DNA of 14,335 bases from CAZWXH01 sp964637725 (GTDB taxonomy: Bacteria; Bacillota_I; Bacilli_A; Erysipelotrichales; Coprobacillaceae): positions 1 through 14,335 of the forward strand of contig CAZWXH010000046.1 in assembly GCA_964637725.1 (NCBI GenBank). Reading direction: 5' to 3'. Made by a program: the position numbers and the translations under genes. Shown here one piece after another: positions 6,998 through 14,335 of this stretch; the stretch's first letter is position 1, and every line of letters starts with the position of its first letter. The notes under the pieces are model-generated. The model did not search any database. It was given only the letters and a program-made list of their open reading frames with translations, and was not told the origin of the DNA.

Positions 6998-9900
6998 ATG
7001 CTTCAAATAAAAAGTATTCATAAGGAATATAAAACGGGGAATTTAATTCAAAAGGCACTTGATGGAGTGAGTTTGAATTTGCGAGATAACGAGTTTGTAG
7101 CAATATTAGGACCTAGTGGTTCTGGGAAGACAACGTTGCTTAATATTATTGGTGGTCTTGATCGTTATGATCAAGGAGATTTGATTATTAATGGTATTTC
7201 TACAAAGAAGTATAAAGATAGAGATTGGGATTCGTATCGTAATCATACCATAGGATTTGTATTCCAAAGTTACAACTTAATCCCTCATCAAACTGTTTTA
7301 GCGAACGTAGAGCTAGCTTTAACTATTTCGGGTATATCTAAAGAAGAACGTAAGAAAAGAGCTTTAGATGCGCTTAAACAAGTGGGATTAGGTGATCAAG
7401 GACATAAGAAGCCTAATCAAATGTCTGGAGGTCAGATGCAACGTGTTGCGATAGCAAGAGCGCTAGTTAATGATCCTGATATATTACTAGCCGATGAGCC
7501 AACAGGAGCATTAGATAGTGAAACAAGTTTACAAGTTATGGATTTATTAAAAGATGTTGCTAAGGATAGATTAGTTGTTATGGTTACTCATAATCCTGAA
7601 CTTGCAAAAACATATGCAACACGTATTGTAAATTTAAAAGATGGACTCATAATAGATGATTCTGATCCTTTCGAAGTGACTCTAAACGAAGACCTTAGAC
7701 ATGAAAACATGGGGAAATCATCAATGTCATTTTTAACTTCTCTTTCATTAAGTTTTAATAACTTAAAAACAAAAAAAGCGAGAACATTCTTAACTTCTTT
7801 TGCTGGATCAATAGGGATTATTGGAATTGCTTTAATTTTATCATTATCAAATGGAGTGAATACTTATATTCAATCTATTGAAGAAGAGACATTATCACAG
7901 TATCCTCTTCAAATACAAAGTACGGGATTTGATATGACATCTATGATGGTAGATGGTCACCCAAATCAAAATAAAGAAGATAAAGAAAAAAATAAGGTTT
8001 ATGTATCTCAAATGATCACAAATATGCTTTCAAAGATAGGTTCAAATGATTTAGTTTCATTAAAAGAATATATTGATAATGGGAAAAGTGGAATCGATAA
8101 GTATACAAATTCAATAGAATATACTTATAATGTAGCACCACAAATCTATAGTCAAGATACAACTAAACTAAGACAAGTTCATCCAGATCAATCATTTGCG
8201 AGTCTAGGAATGGGATCATCAGTGACTTCAAATAGTATGATGTCTTCAATGATGAATACAGATACTTTTTATAAAATGCCAAACAGTCCTAAATTGTATG
8301 AAGAACAATATGATGTTAAAGCTGGAAAGTGGGCAACAAGTTATGATGAATGTGTTCTTGTACTAACAAGTAATGGGAATATAAATGATTTAATGTTGTA
8401 TTCGTTAGGTTTACGTGATTTTGATGAATTAGATAAAATGATTGATCAATTTTCTAAAGAAGAAGAAATTCAAGTTCCTGAAGGAAAGAAGTCATATTCT
8501 TATGATGATATATTGAATACAAAGTTTAAACTTGTCAATGCAACTGATTATTATCAATATGATCAAACATATAATGTATATAAAGATAAAAAAGAAGATA
8601 AAGATTATATGAAAGATTTAGTGAGTAATGGTGAGGATATTAAAATTGTCGGAATTGTCCAACCAAAAGATGGAGCAACTGCTACAATGTTAAGAGCGGG
8701 TATTGGATATTCTTCTGAATTAACAACACATATTATAGAAAAAGCTTCAGCAAGTGAGATTGTAAAAAAACAAATGGATAATCCTAATATTAATGTCTTA
8801 ACTGGTAAAGATTTTAATAATAATGAAGATAAAAAAATGGATATGCAATCTTTATTTACTGTAGATGAGAATATACTAAAGAAGGCCTTTACAATTGATC
8901 AAAGTAAACTTTCATTTGATATGAGTGACTTAGACTTAAGTCAAGTGACTATAGATCCTTCTACTTTACCACAAATTGATATTAATAAAATTTTTGGTGA
9001 TATGGAAGTGAATATTACTCAAGATCAGGTTAATAACTTAAGTCAAAAGTTAATGGCAGGATTTGGTGAATATGCTATTGAAAATATGATTATGAACCCA
9101 ACGAGTGAGGACTTTACAGCTTATTTAAGAACTGAAAAAGGACAAGCACTTTTACAAACTGAACTAGGAAAAATATTACAAGATAGTGGTTTGACTGAAC
9201 AATTTCAAGTTCAACTTCAAAAACAGATGCAAGCCATTATGATGCAATACAGTGCTACACTTACAAAATCATTGCAAGAACAACTTGCTAAACAAATGGG
9301 AAGTATGGCAGGGCGTATGCAAGATGCGTTTCAAGTCGATGGAACAATGTTTGCTAAAGCAATTAAAGTCAATATGGATGAAAAAGAGTTATCTGAATTG
9401 ATGATGTCATTAATGACGACTGAACAAGCATCAATTGATGGAAACTATAAGAAACTTGGATATGCTGATTTTGATAAACCAGGATCTATTAATATATATC
9501 CAAAAGATTTTGAAACCAAACAAAATGTTATTGATATATTGGATAAATATAATAATGATGTAGAAAAGATAGATAAAGATAAAGTGATCNNNNNNNNNNN
9601 NNNNNNNNNNNNNNNNNNNNNNNNNNNNNNNNNNNNNNNNNNNNNNNNNNNNNNNNNNNNNNNNNNNNNNNNNNNNNNNNNNNNNNNNNTATATTGGATA
9701 AATATAATAATGATGTAGAAAAGATAGATAAAGATAAAGTGATCTCTTATACAGATTATGTCGGAACATTAATGTCTTCGGTAACTGATATTATCAATGT
9801 CATAAGTTATGTGTTAATTGCCTTTGTTGCTATTTCGCTAGTGGTTTCATCAATTATGATTGGTGTTATCACATATATTAGTGTATTAGAACGTAAAAAA

Positions 9901-10206
9901 GAAATTGGAATATTACGTGCTATTGGAGCTTCAAAAAGAAATGTTTCACAAGTTTTCAATGCAGAAACATTTATTATAGGACTCTTAGCAGGATTATTAG
10001 GTATTGGGATTACGTTATTGTTATTAATACCAGGAAATATGTTAATACATGAAATTGCTGGAAATACAATGGTGAGTGCCTCTTTACCTATTGAAGGAGC
10101 AATTATACTTGTTGTGCTAAGTGTTATTCTAACACTTATTGGAGGAATTATTCCTTCGCGTAAAGCTGCACAAGAAGATCCTGTAACCGCATTAAGAACT
10201 GAATAG
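6998..10206 (+). CDS. MacB-like ABC exporter, fused ATPase and FtsX-type permease, split by an N gap
   Basis: This protein joins an ABC ATPase to a permease with a very large outer domain and probably exports or mechanically acts on peptides or antibiotics at the membrane. Walker A GPSGSGKTT is at 38-46, signature SGGQMQR at 143-149, Walker B DILLADEP at 161-168 and H-loop His198. The first membrane segment is near 266-287, followed by about 590 extracytoplasmic residues, then three segments near 884-908, 938-962 and 983-1005. The cytoplasmic ERKKEIGILRAIGAS (913-927) is typical of MacB/FtsX permeases. The start is ATG 6998 behind GAGGGG; a GTG frame from 6959 lacks support. Removing the N run plus one copy of the flanking 55-base repeat gives one frame of 1017 residues, so the gene is probably intact. 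The substrate is unknown. Confidence 0.9.
9535..9744. repeat. 55-base identical ends flanking the gap (assembly overlap)
   Basis: The 55 bases before the gap (9535-9589) are identical to the 55 after it (9690-9744). Both encode the same stretch, ILDKYNNDVEKIDKDKVI. Identity that stops exactly at the gap edges, with a length typical of an assembler k-mer, points to two overlapping contig ends that were scaffolded without merging. A genuine tandem duplication is less likely. Confidence 0.85.
9590..9689. other. Assembly gap of exactly 100 N
   Basis: This is a round-number placeholder inside the exporter gene. The true gap is probably zero with a 55-base overlap, because merging the two sides restores the reading frame (864 codons left plus 154 right including stop). 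Confidence 0.98.
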
Positions 10207-10211
10207 TATGC

Positions 10212-10247
10212 AAACAGATTATTTCTATATTGAGATAATCTGTTTTT
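10212..10247 (+). terminator. Rho-independent terminator of the exporter gene
   Basis: AAACAGATTAT (10212-10222) pairs perfectly with ATAATCTGTTT (10235-10245) around a 12-base loop, followed by more T. It starts six bases after the exporter stop and separates it from the MATE gene. Confidence 0.85.
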
Positions 10248-10250
10248 AGT

Positions 10251-10279
10251 TTGAAAGTTGAAGGAGCTCGGTTTATAAT
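10251..10279 (+). promoter_or_regulatory. Promoter of the MATE gene
   Basis: TTGAAA (10251-10256) and TATAAT (10274-10279) have an ideal 17-base spacer. This is the strongest promoter match in the window, and the leader is short (about 24 bases). Confidence 0.75.
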
Positions 10280-10309
10280 AGAAGCAGGATGTTATGTAGA
10301 GGGGATACT

Positions 10310-11653
10310 ATGAACACACAATTATTAAAAGGATCAGTCACAAAGTCATTATTATTATTTTCATTACCAATGATTCTAGGTAATCTTTTACAACAACTTT
10401 ATAATGTGGTAGATACTTTTATTGTAGGACAATATATTGGACCAGATGCCCTAGCAGCAGTAGGTTCATCATTTACTCTTATGACTTTTTTAAATTCTAT
10501 TATTTTAGGGTTATGTATGGGGAGTGGAGTGTTGTTTTCAATGCTTTATGGCGCAAAAGAAATTAAGAAAATGAAAAATTCTTTTTTTATGTCATTTATA
10601 GGAATTGGAGTCATTGCAATTTTATTAGAAGTGTTATGCTTGATTTTTATGAGTCCAATTTTACAATTTCTAAATACTCCAACAACAATATTACAAGATA
10701 CAAAAGAATACTTGTTTTATATTTTTATTGGCATTATATTTACTTTTCTATATAACTATTTTGCCTCAATGTTAAGGGCTTTAGGAGACTCTAAAACACC
10801 TTTAATCTTTCTTGCTGTGGCATCGATCTTAAATATTGGGTTAGATATCTATTTTATAGTTCCATTAAATATGGGAGTAGCAGGGGCTGCAATCGCAACA
10901 ACAATTGCTCAAGCCATTAGTGCAATAGGTATTGCCATTTATGTCTATATGAAACAGAAACAATTAATTCCTCATAAAGAAGATTGTTTCTTTGATTTAG
11001 ATGTATTTAAAAAGATTAATGATTATTCTTTATTAACATGTATTCAACAATCAGTAATGAACTTTGGAATCTTAATGATTCAAGGGTTAGTTAATAGCTT
11101 TGGTGTTGTGACAATGTCGGCCTTTGCTTCAGCAGTAAAGATAGACTCATTTGCTTATATGCCAGTTCAAGATTTTGGGAATGCATTTTCTACTTTTATT
11201 GCTCAAAATAAAGGCGCGAACTTAGAAGAGAGAATAAAAAAAGGTTTAAAAACTTCAATTATTATTGTGAGTATCTTTTGTTTAATTATTTCTACTCTCG
11301 TTTTTGGTTTTGCAGATAAATTAATGCTTATATTTATTAAGCCACATGAAACTGAAATCATTAGACAAGGTGTTCAATACCTACAAATAGAAGGTATATG
11401 CTATTTAGGAATTGGCTGTCTATTCTTATTATATGGCTATTATAGGGGAGTTGGAAAACCAGCAATATCCGTTGTGTTAACAGTTATATCCTTAGGAATG
11501 CGTGTCGCACTCGCATATCTATTTGCACCAATGATAGGAGTAGAAGCTATATGGTGGGCGATTCCAATTGGATGGTTCTTAGCAGATATCACAGGTATTA
11601 TTTACGGGGTAAAGAAGGAAAACTGGAAAACGATATTTCTTCATAAAAGCTAG
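10310..11653 (+). CDS. MATE family multidrug efflux transporter
   Basis: This is an inner-membrane antiporter that expels drugs or toxic metabolites using a sodium or proton gradient. The 447 residues fit the family length and show about twelve hydrophobic segments in two similar halves. The first helix carries the hallmark run PMILGNLLQQLYNVVDTFI, followed by GPDALAAVGSS. An internal family pattern, MLRALGDSKTP, lies before the mid-point. In the second half, YGYYRGVGKPAISVV is the equivalent. The start is ATG 10310, placed 5 bases after AGAGGGG; an in-frame ATG seven codons earlier has no such site. The gene is monocistronic by its own promoter, although no strong terminator separates it from the next operon. 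The substrate cannot be assigned. Confidence 0.93.
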   Translation: MNTQLLKGSVTKSLLLFSLPMILGNLLQQLYNVVDTFIVGQYIGPDALAAVGSSFTLMTFLNSIILGLCMGSGVLFSMLYGAKEIKKMKNSFFMSFIGIGVIAILLEVLCLIFMSPILQFLNTPTTILQDTKEYLFYIFIGIIFTFLYNYFASMLRALGDSKTPLIFLAVASILNIGLDIYFIVPLNMGVAGAAIATTIAQAISAIGIAIYVYMKQKQLIPHKEDCFFDLDVFKKINDYSLLTCIQQSVMNFGILMIQGLVNSFGVVTMSAFASAVKIDSFAYMPVQDFGNAFSTFIAQNKGANLEERIKKGLKTSIIIVSIFCLIISTLVFGFADKLMLIFIKPHETEIIRQGVQYLQIEGICYLGIGCLFLLYGYYRGVGKPAISVVLTVISLGMRVALAYLFAPMIGVEAIWWAIPIGWFLADITGIIYGVKKENWKTIFLHKS

Positions 11654-11673
11654 AAATGTTAAAAGATTTTGAC

Positions 11674-11703
11674 AAATTGCTAAAGTGATTTGGTAGCCAA
11701 TTT
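11674..11703. promoter_or_regulatory. Imperfect inverted repeat before the XRE operon
   Basis: AAATTG (11674-11679) pairs with CAATTT (11698-11703), extended by CTA (11680-11682) with TAG (11694-11696) and a one-base bulge. It lacks a T run, so it is a poor terminator for the MATE gene. It lies upstream of the TATAAT at 11717-11722 and is placed as expected for an XRE repressor operator. Confidence 0.35.
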
Positions 11704-11716
11704 ATAGTGTTTTATT

Positions 11717-11722
11717 TATAAT
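11717..11722 (+). promoter_or_regulatory. -10 element of the XRE operon promoter
   Basis: Perfect TATAAT, with a predicted leader of only about 17 bases that contains the GAGGGA ribosome binding site. The -35 position (TAGCCA, 17 bases away) is poor and falls inside the inverted repeat. A TTGACA at 11669-11674 is too far away for this -10. Confidence 0.45.
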
Positions 11723-11745
11723 ATATTGTGAAATGAGGGATTATA

Positions 11746-12201
11746 ATGATAGGTGAAAAATTAATTAAGTTAAGGAAAATAAAAGGTTATAGTCAACAAG
11801 ATGTTGCTGATATGCTTGATGTGACAAGACAAACAATTTCTAATTGGGAATGTAACCAAGGAGCTCCGACACTAGATAAGGCAAAACAATTATCTGAACT
11901 ATATCAAGTTAGTTTAGATGATCTCGTAGGGAATGAAAATATGTTTATCACAAAACAAAAAGAAATATCGCCTTTACTATTATCATTGTTAAATAAGACA
12001 TGTATTATAGATAGTGAAGTTTTTGATTTTGATGGATACAACAATGGAGAAAAAGTAAAGATTGTTGAAATTAATGATGAATGGATAAATATAGAATATG
12101 AAAGAACAAAAGAAAATTCGTTTTTAAAGAAAGAGACAGTATGTAAGTTTATAGAAGTGTCTTGTATTAATGCTTTTCAAATTGTAGAGGAGGATATGTA
12201 G
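11746..12201 (+). CDS. XRE-family transcriptional regulator with C-terminal beta-rich domain
   Basis: This is a Cro/C1-type DNA-binding protein and the likely regulator of its own operon. The helix-turn-helix covers residues 1-62: IGEKLIKLRKIKGYSQQDVA, recognition helix TRQTISNWE (27-35), then the common ending YQVSLDDLVG (53-62). After a short linker the last 70 residues are beta-rich and not a standard XRE partner domain. They resemble the cytoplasmic part of the next protein (W113 matches W80 there, and KFIEVSCI matches KLIRVSII). The gene begins behind GAGGGA and its TAG is followed directly by the next ATG, so the two are translationally coupled. The ligand or signal is unknown. DNA binding is secure; the shared-domain idea is inference. 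Confidence 0.9.
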   Translation: MIGEKLIKLRKIKGYSQQDVADMLDVTRQTISNWECNQGAPTLDKAKQLSELYQVSLDDLVGNENMFITKQKEISPLLLSLLNKTCIIDSEVFDFDGYNNGEKVKIVEINDEWINIEYERTKENSFLKKETVCKFIEVSCINAFQIVEEDM

Positions 12202-12528
12202 ATGGACTTTTTTACAGTATTGGCTTTTGGAATTAGTTTATATTGTTTATATGAAGTTTCAGAAATGAGTAAGAAGAAAAAAAGCAACGGAATCATTGAA
12301 CAAGAAACAAAAAAATTATTACACGAAAGAATTCAACTTCTTGTTGGAAGAAGAGGAGAAATCATTTTAAAGCAGCCACTTTTATTTGTTGATATTGCAT
12401 ATACTGCTAAGGGAATGATTATAGATCTAGATAATGAATGGGTCTTAATATCCGTTAGTAAAGGAAAGAAAGAAATCAAGAAGCTTATTAGAGTAAGTAT
12501 TATCAAAGATGTAAAAGAAATATTATAA
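12202..12528 (+). CDS. Small membrane-anchored protein, possible partner of the XRE regulator
   Basis: I do not recognise a named family. Residues 2-17 are hydrophobic (FFTVLAFGISLYCLY) and are followed by a lysine-rich stretch, SKKKK, which suggests one N-terminal membrane anchor with the rest in the cytoplasm. A helical linker (30-47) leads to a beta-rich domain of about 60 residues containing DLDNEWVLISVSKGKKEI, similar in pattern to the C-terminal domain of the preceding XRE protein. Its ribosome binding site, GAGGAGGA, lies inside the end of the XRE gene and its ATG abuts that gene's stop. Such coupling favours equal production of two proteins that work together. A role in holding the regulator at the membrane is plausible but unproven. 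Confidence 0.8.
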   Translation: MDFFTVLAFGISLYCLYEVSEMSKKKKSNGIIEQETKKLLHERIQLLVGRRGEIILKQPLLFVDIAYTAKGMIIDLDNEWVLISVSKGKKEIKKLIRVSIIKDVKEIL

Positions 12529-12553
12529 TTGATAATAAAAGATAGGAAAACTT

Positions 12554-13018
12554 ATGAGAAGAAAAGATCGAGAAGTTAAAGATATTGATAAAATAAATAT
12601 GATTATTAAAAATGCTCATTGTTGTAGAGTTGGGTTTTATGATGATGGGGATATTTATATAGTTCCTCTTAATTTTGGTTACGATGAAAAGAATAGAATA
12701 TTCTATTTTCATAGTGCTAAAGAGGGTAGAAAGATTGCGCTTATGTCTAAGTGTCATGAAGTTGGCTTTGAATTAGATATTAATTATCAACTTGTTGAAG
12801 GAAATACTGCTTGTCAATATTCAGCACATTTTCAAAGTATTATAGGGAATGGACGTATATCAATAGTAGAAAATAATAGAGAGAAAGAAAAAGGATTGAA
12901 ATGTATTATGGAACATATTACACACAAGAATGATTTTGATTTCAATGAATTAATGTTTAATTCTGTGTGCGTATTTAAATTAGAAGTGAATGAGTTATCT
13001 TGTAAAGAACATCTATAA
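12554..13018 (+). CDS. Pyridoxamine 5'-phosphate oxidase-related flavin protein, NimA-like
   Basis: It belongs to the FMN-binding split-barrel superfamily and is closest by pattern to the NimA-like group, some members of which reduce nitroimidazoles. Typical features are the N-terminal MRRKDREV, then CRVGFYDDGDIYIVPLNFGY (24-43), FYFHSAKEGRKI (50-61) and CHEVGFELD in the next strand. At 154 residues it is full length for the group. Family members form dimers that bind FMN or a related flavin. The ATG lies 25 bases after the previous stop behind AGGAAAA, so it is third in the XRE operon. Many NimA-like genes have no tested drug phenotype, so resistance should not be assumed. A redox or detoxification role fits its repair and efflux neighbours. 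Confidence 0.85.
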   Translation: MRRKDREVKDIDKINMIIKNAHCCRVGFYDDGDIYIVPLNFGYDEKNRIFYFHSAKEGRKIALMSKCHEVGFELDINYQLVEGNTACQYSAHFQSIIGNGRISIVENNREKEKGLKCIMEHITHKNDFDFNELMFNSVCVFKLEVNELSCKEHL

Positions 13019-13033
13019 TATAAAGAGGTAAAT

Positions 13034-13342
13034 ATGTCAAAGTTAAATGAAGAATTTATTTTTCAAATATTATCAATAGTTGAAGAAATACCAAAAGGAA
13101 GTGTTGCGACCTATGGACAAATTGCTAAGTTATCAGGATATGATAAAAATGCTAGACTCGTAGGAAAGGTGTTAGGTATCTCTGAATATTATGGAAGATT
13201 TCCTTGTCATAGAGTGGTCAATGGACAAGGGCGTTTAGTACCAGGTTGGTTAGAACAAAGAGAATTACTTGTAAGTGAAAATATTTCTTTTAAGATTAAT
13301 GGTAATGTTGATTTAAAGAAACATCAATGGAAAATAATGTAA
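13034..13342 (+). CDS. Short MGMT-like protein with intact acceptor cysteine
   Basis: It matches the C-terminal DNA-binding and active-site domain of O6-alkylguanine-DNA alkyltransferases, which move an alkyl group from guanine to a cysteine. KGSVATYGQIAKLSG (21-35) is the helix-turn-helix entry. ARLVGKVLG (40-48) supplies the arginine that flips the base. PCHRVV (57-62) holds the acceptor Cys58. The protein is only 102 residues and lacks the N-terminal ribonuclease-like domain of full MGMT and Ogt. Most proteins this short are alkyltransferase-like (ATL) and have Trp at the acceptor position, so a retained Cys is notable. It starts 15 bases after the NimA-like gene behind AGAGG, last in the operon before a strong terminator. 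Repair activity is possible but not certain without the N-terminal domain. Confidence 0.88.
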   Translation: MSKLNEEFIFQILSIVEEIPKGSVATYGQIAKLSGYDKNARLVGKVLGISEYYGRFPCHRVVNGQGRLVPGWLEQRELLVSENISFKINGNVDLKKHQWKIM

Positions 13343-13371
13343 AAGCACATGTCTCATGTGCTTTTGTTGTA
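13341..13371. terminator. Bidirectional terminator between convergent genes
   Basis: AAAAGCACATG (13341-13351) and CATGTGCTTTT (13355-13365) form a perfect 11-bp stem with a 3-base TCT loop, then GTTGT. The hairpin overlaps the stop of the MGMT-like gene, and the stop codon of the minus-strand gene lies in its loop and arm. The reverse strand also ends in TTTT. Confidence 0.85.
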
Positions 13372-14331
13372 CCATTCAATTGTATCTTTGATTGTTTCAG
13401 ATAAATCTCTTGGTTGATAGCCAAGTTCTTGTGTTGCTTTCTCATGTGAGAAATGAGAAGAAGATTGTAATGTTTTTAATGAATATTTTGTATATAAAGG
13501 TCGTTTGTTTCTTTTCTTAGCAATAAAAGTTAGGAATGGAAGTATTATTTTGAGAATAAATGTAGGGATTGTTGGAGGCATAGTTCTTTTGGTATATTGA
13601 TTAATAAGTGAAAAGATTTCTTTGATTTGATAATACTGATTGGATAGAATATAACACTCTCCACTTTTACCTTTTCTAAGTGCTTGAATACAGCCTAAAG
13701 CAACATCTCTTACATCAACAAAATCATAACCTCCATGAATACATACAGGAATCAATCCCTTGATATAATCTTCTATCATTTGAATTAAATGGTTTGATCT
13801 ATTGCCATAAGGACCAATTATTCCAGAAGGATGAACTATAACTGTATTTAATCCTTTATGATGAGCTTCTAGTACATTTCTTGTTGCTTCAGCTTTGGTT
13901 TTGGCATATCCACCATAAACATTGTCCTGAGAAAAACTTGTGATTTCTTTAATAATAGAGTTACTTTTCTCTGGAATTGCATGGACTGAACTAATATAGA
14001 GTAGTTTTTTGATATGATATTCAAGACATAGAGAAATAATGTTTTGAGTCCCTTTTACATTGACATTATATATTTGAGGAGAAACATTCTCTTGAATATC
14101 AATGAGACCGGCTGTATGAATGACATAAACGTCCTGCTGGTTTATATTTTGAAATACTGGACGTAGACTTTCTTTATCAGTTACATCCCCAATATAATAA
14201 TAAATATTAGGAGAATCAATACAATTTTCCGCATTTAAAACTAAACCCCTGATCTCAATATTATTTTCTTTGAGTAAAAGACTTATAATAAGCGTATAAA
14301 TGTCTAAAAGACATTTATAGCTCTTGGGCAT
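13354..14331 (-). CDS. NAD-dependent epimerase/reductase (extended SDR), N-terminus damaged
   Basis: The body is an extended short-chain dehydrogenase/reductase resembling dihydroflavonol reductase-like or nucleoside-sugar epimerase proteins. IRGLVLNAE is the second strand. GDVTDKESL (48-56) contacts the cofactor. NVKGTQNI (91-98), YISSVHA with Ser115, and YAKTK with Tyr142 and Lys146 make the catalytic set. HPSGIIGPYG follows. The family's first strand and glycine-rich TGxxGxxG loop are absent. The first residues read MPKSYKCLLDIYTLIISLLL, and a perfect 25-base palindrome lies where the loop should be encoded. The frame stays open, so the loss seems to be an internal replacement, a pseudogene event or an assembly error. 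The start at 14331 is only four bases from the window edge, so its ribosome binding site cannot be judged. Confidence 0.75.
   Translation of the reverse strand: MPKSYKCLLDIYTLIISLLLKENNIEIRGLVLNAENCIDSPNIYYYIGDVTDKESLRPVFQNINQQDVYVIHTAGLIDIQENVSPQIYNVNVKGTQNIISLCLEYHIKKLLYISSVHAIPEKSNSIIKEITSFSQDNVYGGYAKTKAEATRNVLEAHHKGLNTVIVHPSGIIGPYGNRSNHLIQMIEDYIKGLIPVCIHGGYDFVDVRDVALGCIQALRKGKSGECYILSNQYYQIKEIFSLINQYTKRTMPPTIPTFILKIILPFLTFIAKKRNKRPLYTKYSLKTLQSSSHFSHEKATQELGYQPRDLSETIKDTIEWYNKST
14295..14319. repeat. Perfect 25-base palindrome in the epimerase start region
   Basis: TATAAATGTCT (14295-14305), AAA, AGACATTTATA (14309-14319): 11-base arms with a 3-base centre. It falls inside the coding frame at residues about 5-13, in place of the NAD-binding loop. 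Confidence 0.9.
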
Positions 14332-14335
14332 TTCC

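Noticed and set aside
9590..9689. Genuine tandem 55-base duplication around an insertion
   Set aside because: Identity ends exactly at the N edges, and the single-copy version restores the frame, so an assembly overlap is far more likely.
10212..10247. Shared 12-mer TTCTATATTGAG in the exporter terminator loop and at 6819-6830
   Set aside because: AT-rich 12-mer in structurally different contexts; probably coincidence.
10289..10309. Upstream ATG for the MATE gene
   Set aside because: It has no ribosome binding site, and the usual family N-terminus begins at 10310.
12503..12757. Minus-strand frame of 84 codons across the NimA-like start
   Set aside because: It is antisense to two well-supported genes, has no ribosome binding site and shows no family features.

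Overview
The window is AT-rich and codes like a low-GC Gram-positive (Bacillota). It has strong AGGAGG-type ribosome binding sites, TATAAT promoters with TG-extended -10 elements, a Gram-positive-style lipoprotein and a one-piece MacB-like ABC exporter. A gut Erysipelotrichia or Clostridia relative would fit, but nothing here fixes the genus. No rRNA, tRNA, CRISPR array or intact mobile element was found. A run of exactly 100 N (9590-9689) and a damaged gene start at the right edge show that this is draft sequence.

Left third (1-3200) looks like accessory DNA: small genes, long AT-rich spacers and decay. It holds a RhuM-family pseudogene (frameshift plus stop), an unknown 99-aa helical protein on the minus strand, an intact class II Fic protein with its own inhibitory motif, an unknown 143-aa protein, and a terminator (2348-2380) with no intact gene just ahead of it.

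Middle (3200-10250): a membrane-bound diguanylate cyclase (+) converges on an orphan family 5 substrate-binding lipoprotein (-) across a shared bidirectional terminator. The lipoprotein is divergent from a large ATPase-permease exporter. Each of these two divergent promoters is followed, near its predicted transcription start, by an inverted repeat with TTCTAT/ATAGAA half-sites. The exporter is split by the N gap, but the 55 bases on either side of the gap are identical. Collapsing them restores one reading frame of 1017 codons.

Right third (10250-14335): a MATE efflux gene with its own promoter is followed by a tight four-gene operon. The operon encodes an XRE repressor, a small membrane-anchored protein, a NimA-like flavin split-barrel protein and a short MGMT-like DNA repair protein that keeps the acceptor Cys. 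The C-terminal half of the XRE protein and the cytoplasmic part of the next protein look like the same beta-rich domain, which suggests a paired soluble and membrane regulator. A convergent NAD-dependent epimerase or reductase gene closes the window. Its glycine-rich NAD-binding loop is missing, and a perfect 25-nt palindrome sits in its place.
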